Source: Microbacterium kunmingense (GTDB lineage Bacteria; Actinomycetota; Actinomycetes; Actinomycetales; Microbacteriaceae). Taken from it: a stretch of 64,000 bases of DNA. Location: positions 248,001 through 312,000 of the forward strand of contig NZ_JAKNUS010000002.1 in NCBI RefSeq assembly GCF_023155745.1, written 5' to 3'. The translations under genes and the position numbers were made by a program. How positions within the stretch are numbered: position 1 is the stretch's first letter; each line of letters begins with the position of its first letter. The notes under the pieces were generated by a model, which had not been told where the DNA came from, searched no databases, and saw nothing but the letters and a program-made list of their open reading frames with translations. Shown here one piece after another: positions 61,914 to 64,000 of the stretch.

Positions 61914-63478
61914 CCGCTGAAGGCGTCGGTGGTCAGCGACCGTGCCCGACGGAGCGCCGGGGCGAGCTCGGCGATCAGACCCGCCGGCCCCGAGACGAAC
62001 GCGTGCCGTGCGGAGATGTCGGGAACGACCCCCAGCAACCCGTCGGCGTCGAGGCGCACGCCGCGCGCCCAGCGCCAGTGCGCCGGGAGGTCGGCGGGCG
62101 CCCCGCGGGTGAAGACGATGACCGGCACCCCCGAGGCGGCGATCTCGTCGCGGTAGGCGAGCTCCGCGGCATCCGAGGCGACATAGACGAGCACGATGTC
62201 GCGATCCTCGTCGGTCAGACGGTGGTGCCGCAGCTGCGAGACGAACGGGGTGATCCCGATGCCGGCGGCGACCAGAAGCACCGGGGCTGTCGTGCTCGAA
62301 GGCAGAAGGAAATCACCCCACACCCCGGTGACCCGCACCTCGGCACCGGCTGGGGTCTCGGCCAGAGCGCGTTTGAAACTCGACGGGGCGCCCGCCGCGG
62401 GCTCCCGGTAGGCGATCTTCAGTTCCGGGAGGTCCTCGGGCGCCGAGGCGATGCTGAACTCCCGGCGCGTGCCGCGTCCGTCGGCGCGTCGGTGCGGCAC
62501 CTCGAGCTCGAGGTACTGCCCCGGCGCGAAGAACAGCGGCCCGGAGACGACGAAGGTGAGTTCGCGCACGGTGGGCGTCAGGTGCGCACGCTCGGCCAGT
62601 CGGAGTCGATGGGCCGTACGCACGGCGAGGAGGAAGGCGAGCACGTTGCCGATGAGGAGGGCCCGCTCCTGCCCGAGGCTGAACGCCCCGATGACGGTAG
62701 GCCAGCCCGCCAGCGCACCGACGACGAGGGCGACCAGCAGCTGCTGCCATCTCCTGGGCGGAAGGGTGAGCGGCTCGGAGAGCATGAAGGCACCGAGGAA
62801 CAGGAACGGCGAGGAGAACAGCACCTGCGGAAGGATGTCGCCGAGCGCCACCGGCACACCCAGCGCGGCGTACTGCGAGAACACCCGGACGAGCGCGACC
62901 CCGACGGCGACGACGAGGAAGAGGGCGGCGATGCGGAGCTTCTCCGCCCGCCACAGCACGATCACCCCGAGGATGATCACGGGCGCCGCCAGGACCGGGC
63001 TTCCCACCCACCACGCCGAGGCGCCGAGCGCGGGCACCCAGACACTGAGCAGGGTGAGCGCCGAGGCGCCCGTCGCCGCGGGGTTGAGGATGTGTCGGCC
63101 GCGCCAGGCCAGGACGTACTTCGACAGCGCGGCGATCGCGCCGGCGAGGGCGGCCCCGAGGAGGAGCAGCGGATCCAGCGACGGGCGGAGGACGAACAGC
63201 AGGATGCCGGCGGTGATGACCGAGGACTCCCACCGCCAGGCCAGGCGCAGTACCCGCTGCGCGAGGAGGTCGACCGCTCCGCACGTGAGGACGAGCACGA
63301 CGGCGGTGACGAGGATCTCCAGCGGCCCCTGCGTCAGCAGTCCGAACAGCGACAGCAGGACCGAGATCGCCGTGAGCGCGGCGAGCGCGAGCAGCATGAC
63401 GCGATACATCGAGAAGCGGCCGAGAACCGCGAACACCCGGGCGGTGAGAGAGCGGAGGCCGACGGTCAGGGCGTTCAC
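61907..63478 (-). CDS. Membrane redox protein: NqrB/RnfD-like domain fused to ferredoxin-NAD(P) reductase domain
   Basis: The 523-residue protein has about ten spans in the first 310 residues with RHILNPAATGASALTLL, which matches the NPA region of NqrB/RnfD proteins. Then comes an FNR-like domain with FAD-binding TRREFSIASAPEDLPELKI and the pyridine nucleotide segment LLVAAGIGITPFVSQLR, ending FVSGPAGLIAELAP. It probably moves electrons from NAD(P)H across or into the membrane. GTG 63476-63478 overlaps the apbE stop, so it is coupled to the flavin transferase. Electron acceptor and covalent flavin site are not identified. Confidence 0.85.
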   Translation of the reverse strand: MNALTVGLRSLTARVFAVLGRFSMYRVMLLALAALTAISVLLSLFGLLTQGPLEILVTAVVLVLTCGAVDLLAQRVLRLAWRWESSVITAGILLFVLRPSLDPLLLLGAALAGAIAALSKYVLAWRGRHILNPAATGASALTLLSVWVPALGASAWWVGSPVLAAPVIILGVIVLWRAEKLRIAALFLVVAVGVALVRVFSQYAALGVPVALGDILPQVLFSSPFLFLGAFMLSEPLTLPPRRWQQLLVALVVGALAGWPTVIGAFSLGQERALLIGNVLAFLLAVRTAHRLRLAERAHLTPTVRELTFVVSGPLFFAPGQYLELEVPHRRADGRGTRREFSIASAPEDLPELKIAYREPAAGAPSSFKRALAETPAGAEVRVTGVWGDFLLPSSTTAPVLLVAAGIGITPFVSQLRHHRLTDEDRDIVLVYVASDAAELAYRDEIAASGVPVIVFTRGAPADLPAHWRWARGVRLDADGLLGVVPDISARHAFVSGPAGLIAELAPALRRARSLTTDAFSGY

Positions 63479-64000
63479 GATGCCACCGTATCCGCCCGCC
63501 GGAACAGCTCGGCGGGATTGCCCGGCGACCATTCCACCCGGCCGTCGGTGAACATCCTGACCCACTCCACGCCCCACCGGTGGGCGATCTCCGGACCGCC
63601 GTCAAAGAACAGCGCGGTGGCGATCGCATCCGCGGTCATGGCATCGGGCGCGAAGGCCCACGAGGCGGCGATCGTCCGCACCGGCTCGCCGGTGCGCGCG
63701 TCCAGGACGTGGTGCAGGCCGTCGCCCCATCGCCGCCGGTTGGTCGCCGAGGCGCAGACCGCTCCCGAGGCCGCGGTGATCACGCCGATCGCGCGGGTGG
63801 TGTCGAACGGGTGCTCGAGGGCGATCCGCAGCTCGGCCCCGGTCACCCGGAGATCTCCCGAGGCGTCGACCACGAGCGGTCCCGTCACACGCTCGGCGAG
63901 AAGACCGTGGACGATATCGACGAGGCGGCCCTTGCCGAGGGCCCCGACGTCGATCGTCGCCGGTCGGGAAAGGCGAAGGGTGTCCGGGCCCCAGGACAGC
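63475..64000 (-). CDS. apbE: FAD:protein FMN transferase ApbE (partial, start beyond window)
   Basis: The visible 175 residues are the C-terminal two thirds of ApbE. TIDVGALGKGRLVDIV lies near the window edge and corresponds to the conserved G-(A/G)-x-x-K-G flavin-site region; later TGPLVVDASGDLRV, RRWGDGLHHVLDARTG and DAMTADAIATALFF match the family, including the metal-binding Asp/Thr. ApbE attaches FMN to Ser/Thr of exported or membrane proteins. It is followed by the membrane reductase, so together they are a flavin-dependent electron transfer module. The start lies past base 64000. Confidence 0.92.
   Translation of the reverse strand, partial: LSWGPDTLRLSRPATIDVGALGKGRLVDIVHGLLAERVTGPLVVDASGDLRVTGAELRIALEHPFDTTRAIGVITAASGAVCASATNRRRWGDGLHHVLDARTGEPVRTIAASWAFAPDAMTADAIATALFFDGGPEIAHRWGVEWVRMFTDGRVEWSPGNPAELFRRADTVAS

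Overview
The window is 64 kb of very GC-rich DNA with dense, short-spaced genes, many GTG starts and many start/stop overlaps. The gene set points to an actinobacterium of the family Microbacteriaceae, most likely Microbacterium or a close relative. The pointers are a PPOX-type F420-dependent oxidoreductase, DUF4245, DUF4307 and DUF501 proteins, a mycosin-like protease, a 6C-type small RNA, and the orders xseA-xseB-DUF4245-carbonic anhydrase-fumC and DUF501-ftsB-eno. This is inference from gene content; no database search was possible. Apart from one small insertion the window looks like ordinary chromosome, with no phage, plasmid, CRISPR or large island.

Layout. 0-8 kb: end of an MFS exporter, a DJ-1/PfpI protein, a tiny Cys-tailed peptide, a Fpg/Nei DNA glycosylase, small enzymes, ychF, a methyltransferase, a DEDDh exonuclease and rmuC. 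8-11 kb: divergent glpX and fba (gluconeogenesis/glycolysis) and a MOSC protein. 11-18 kb: a broken SUMF1-domain gene, a DUF6264-like membrane protein and ispH, divergent from xseA-xseB-DUF4245-carbonic anhydrase-fumC. 18-25 kb: a histidine kinase/response regulator pair, a 6C-like RNA, phoH, uppS, a hemolysin III protein, DUF4307 and greA. 24.6-25.7 kb: a small mobile cassette (below). 25.7-34.7 kb: ilvA, an AI-2E transporter, two YcaQ-like proteins around a membrane-anchored protein, lemA, and a flavin oxidase with a PLP-barrel enzyme. 34.7-40.6 kb: a tRNA, type II NADH dehydrogenase, mycosin, DUF501, ftsB, enolase and an O-methyltransferase. 40.6-52.4 kb: a broken SGNH hydrolase, an APC permease, hisS, mazG, nhaA, ppc and mfd. 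52.4-57.3 kb: a small membrane protein, pth, rplY, a 40-residue membrane peptide, gnd and an SDR enzyme. 57.3-64 kb: a MacB-like ABC transporter divergent from a two-component system, then a membrane NqrB/RnfD-ferredoxin reductase fusion and apbE, which runs off the end.

How the genes fit together. Central carbon metabolism is well represented (glpX, fba, eno, gnd, fumC, ppc), with genome maintenance (Fpg-like, xseAB, rmuC, mfd, YcaQ-like, exonuclease), translation (hisS, pth, rplY, ychF, tRNA) and envelope functions (uppS, ispH, ftsB, mycosin). About 22 genes carry a TANNNT -10 hexamer only 6-8 bases before the start codon. This predicts leaderless mRNAs as the main expression mode here.

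Most unusual items: (1) a 1.1-kb cassette between greA and ilvA with 17-base inverted repeats, CTAG target duplications, a 32-codon IS5-type transposase remnant and an alpha/beta-hydrolase passenger gene whose stop codon is supplied by the target duplication; (2) a three-hairpin RNA with CCCCCAA loops; (3) three genes each interrupted by a one-base shift, two clearly in G runs, which may be sequence errors or real lesions; (4) a phased CATAG operator between an ABC transporter and a two-component system; (5) a class-I-shaped tRNA with a UAA anticodon; (6) a flavin-dependent membrane redox module.
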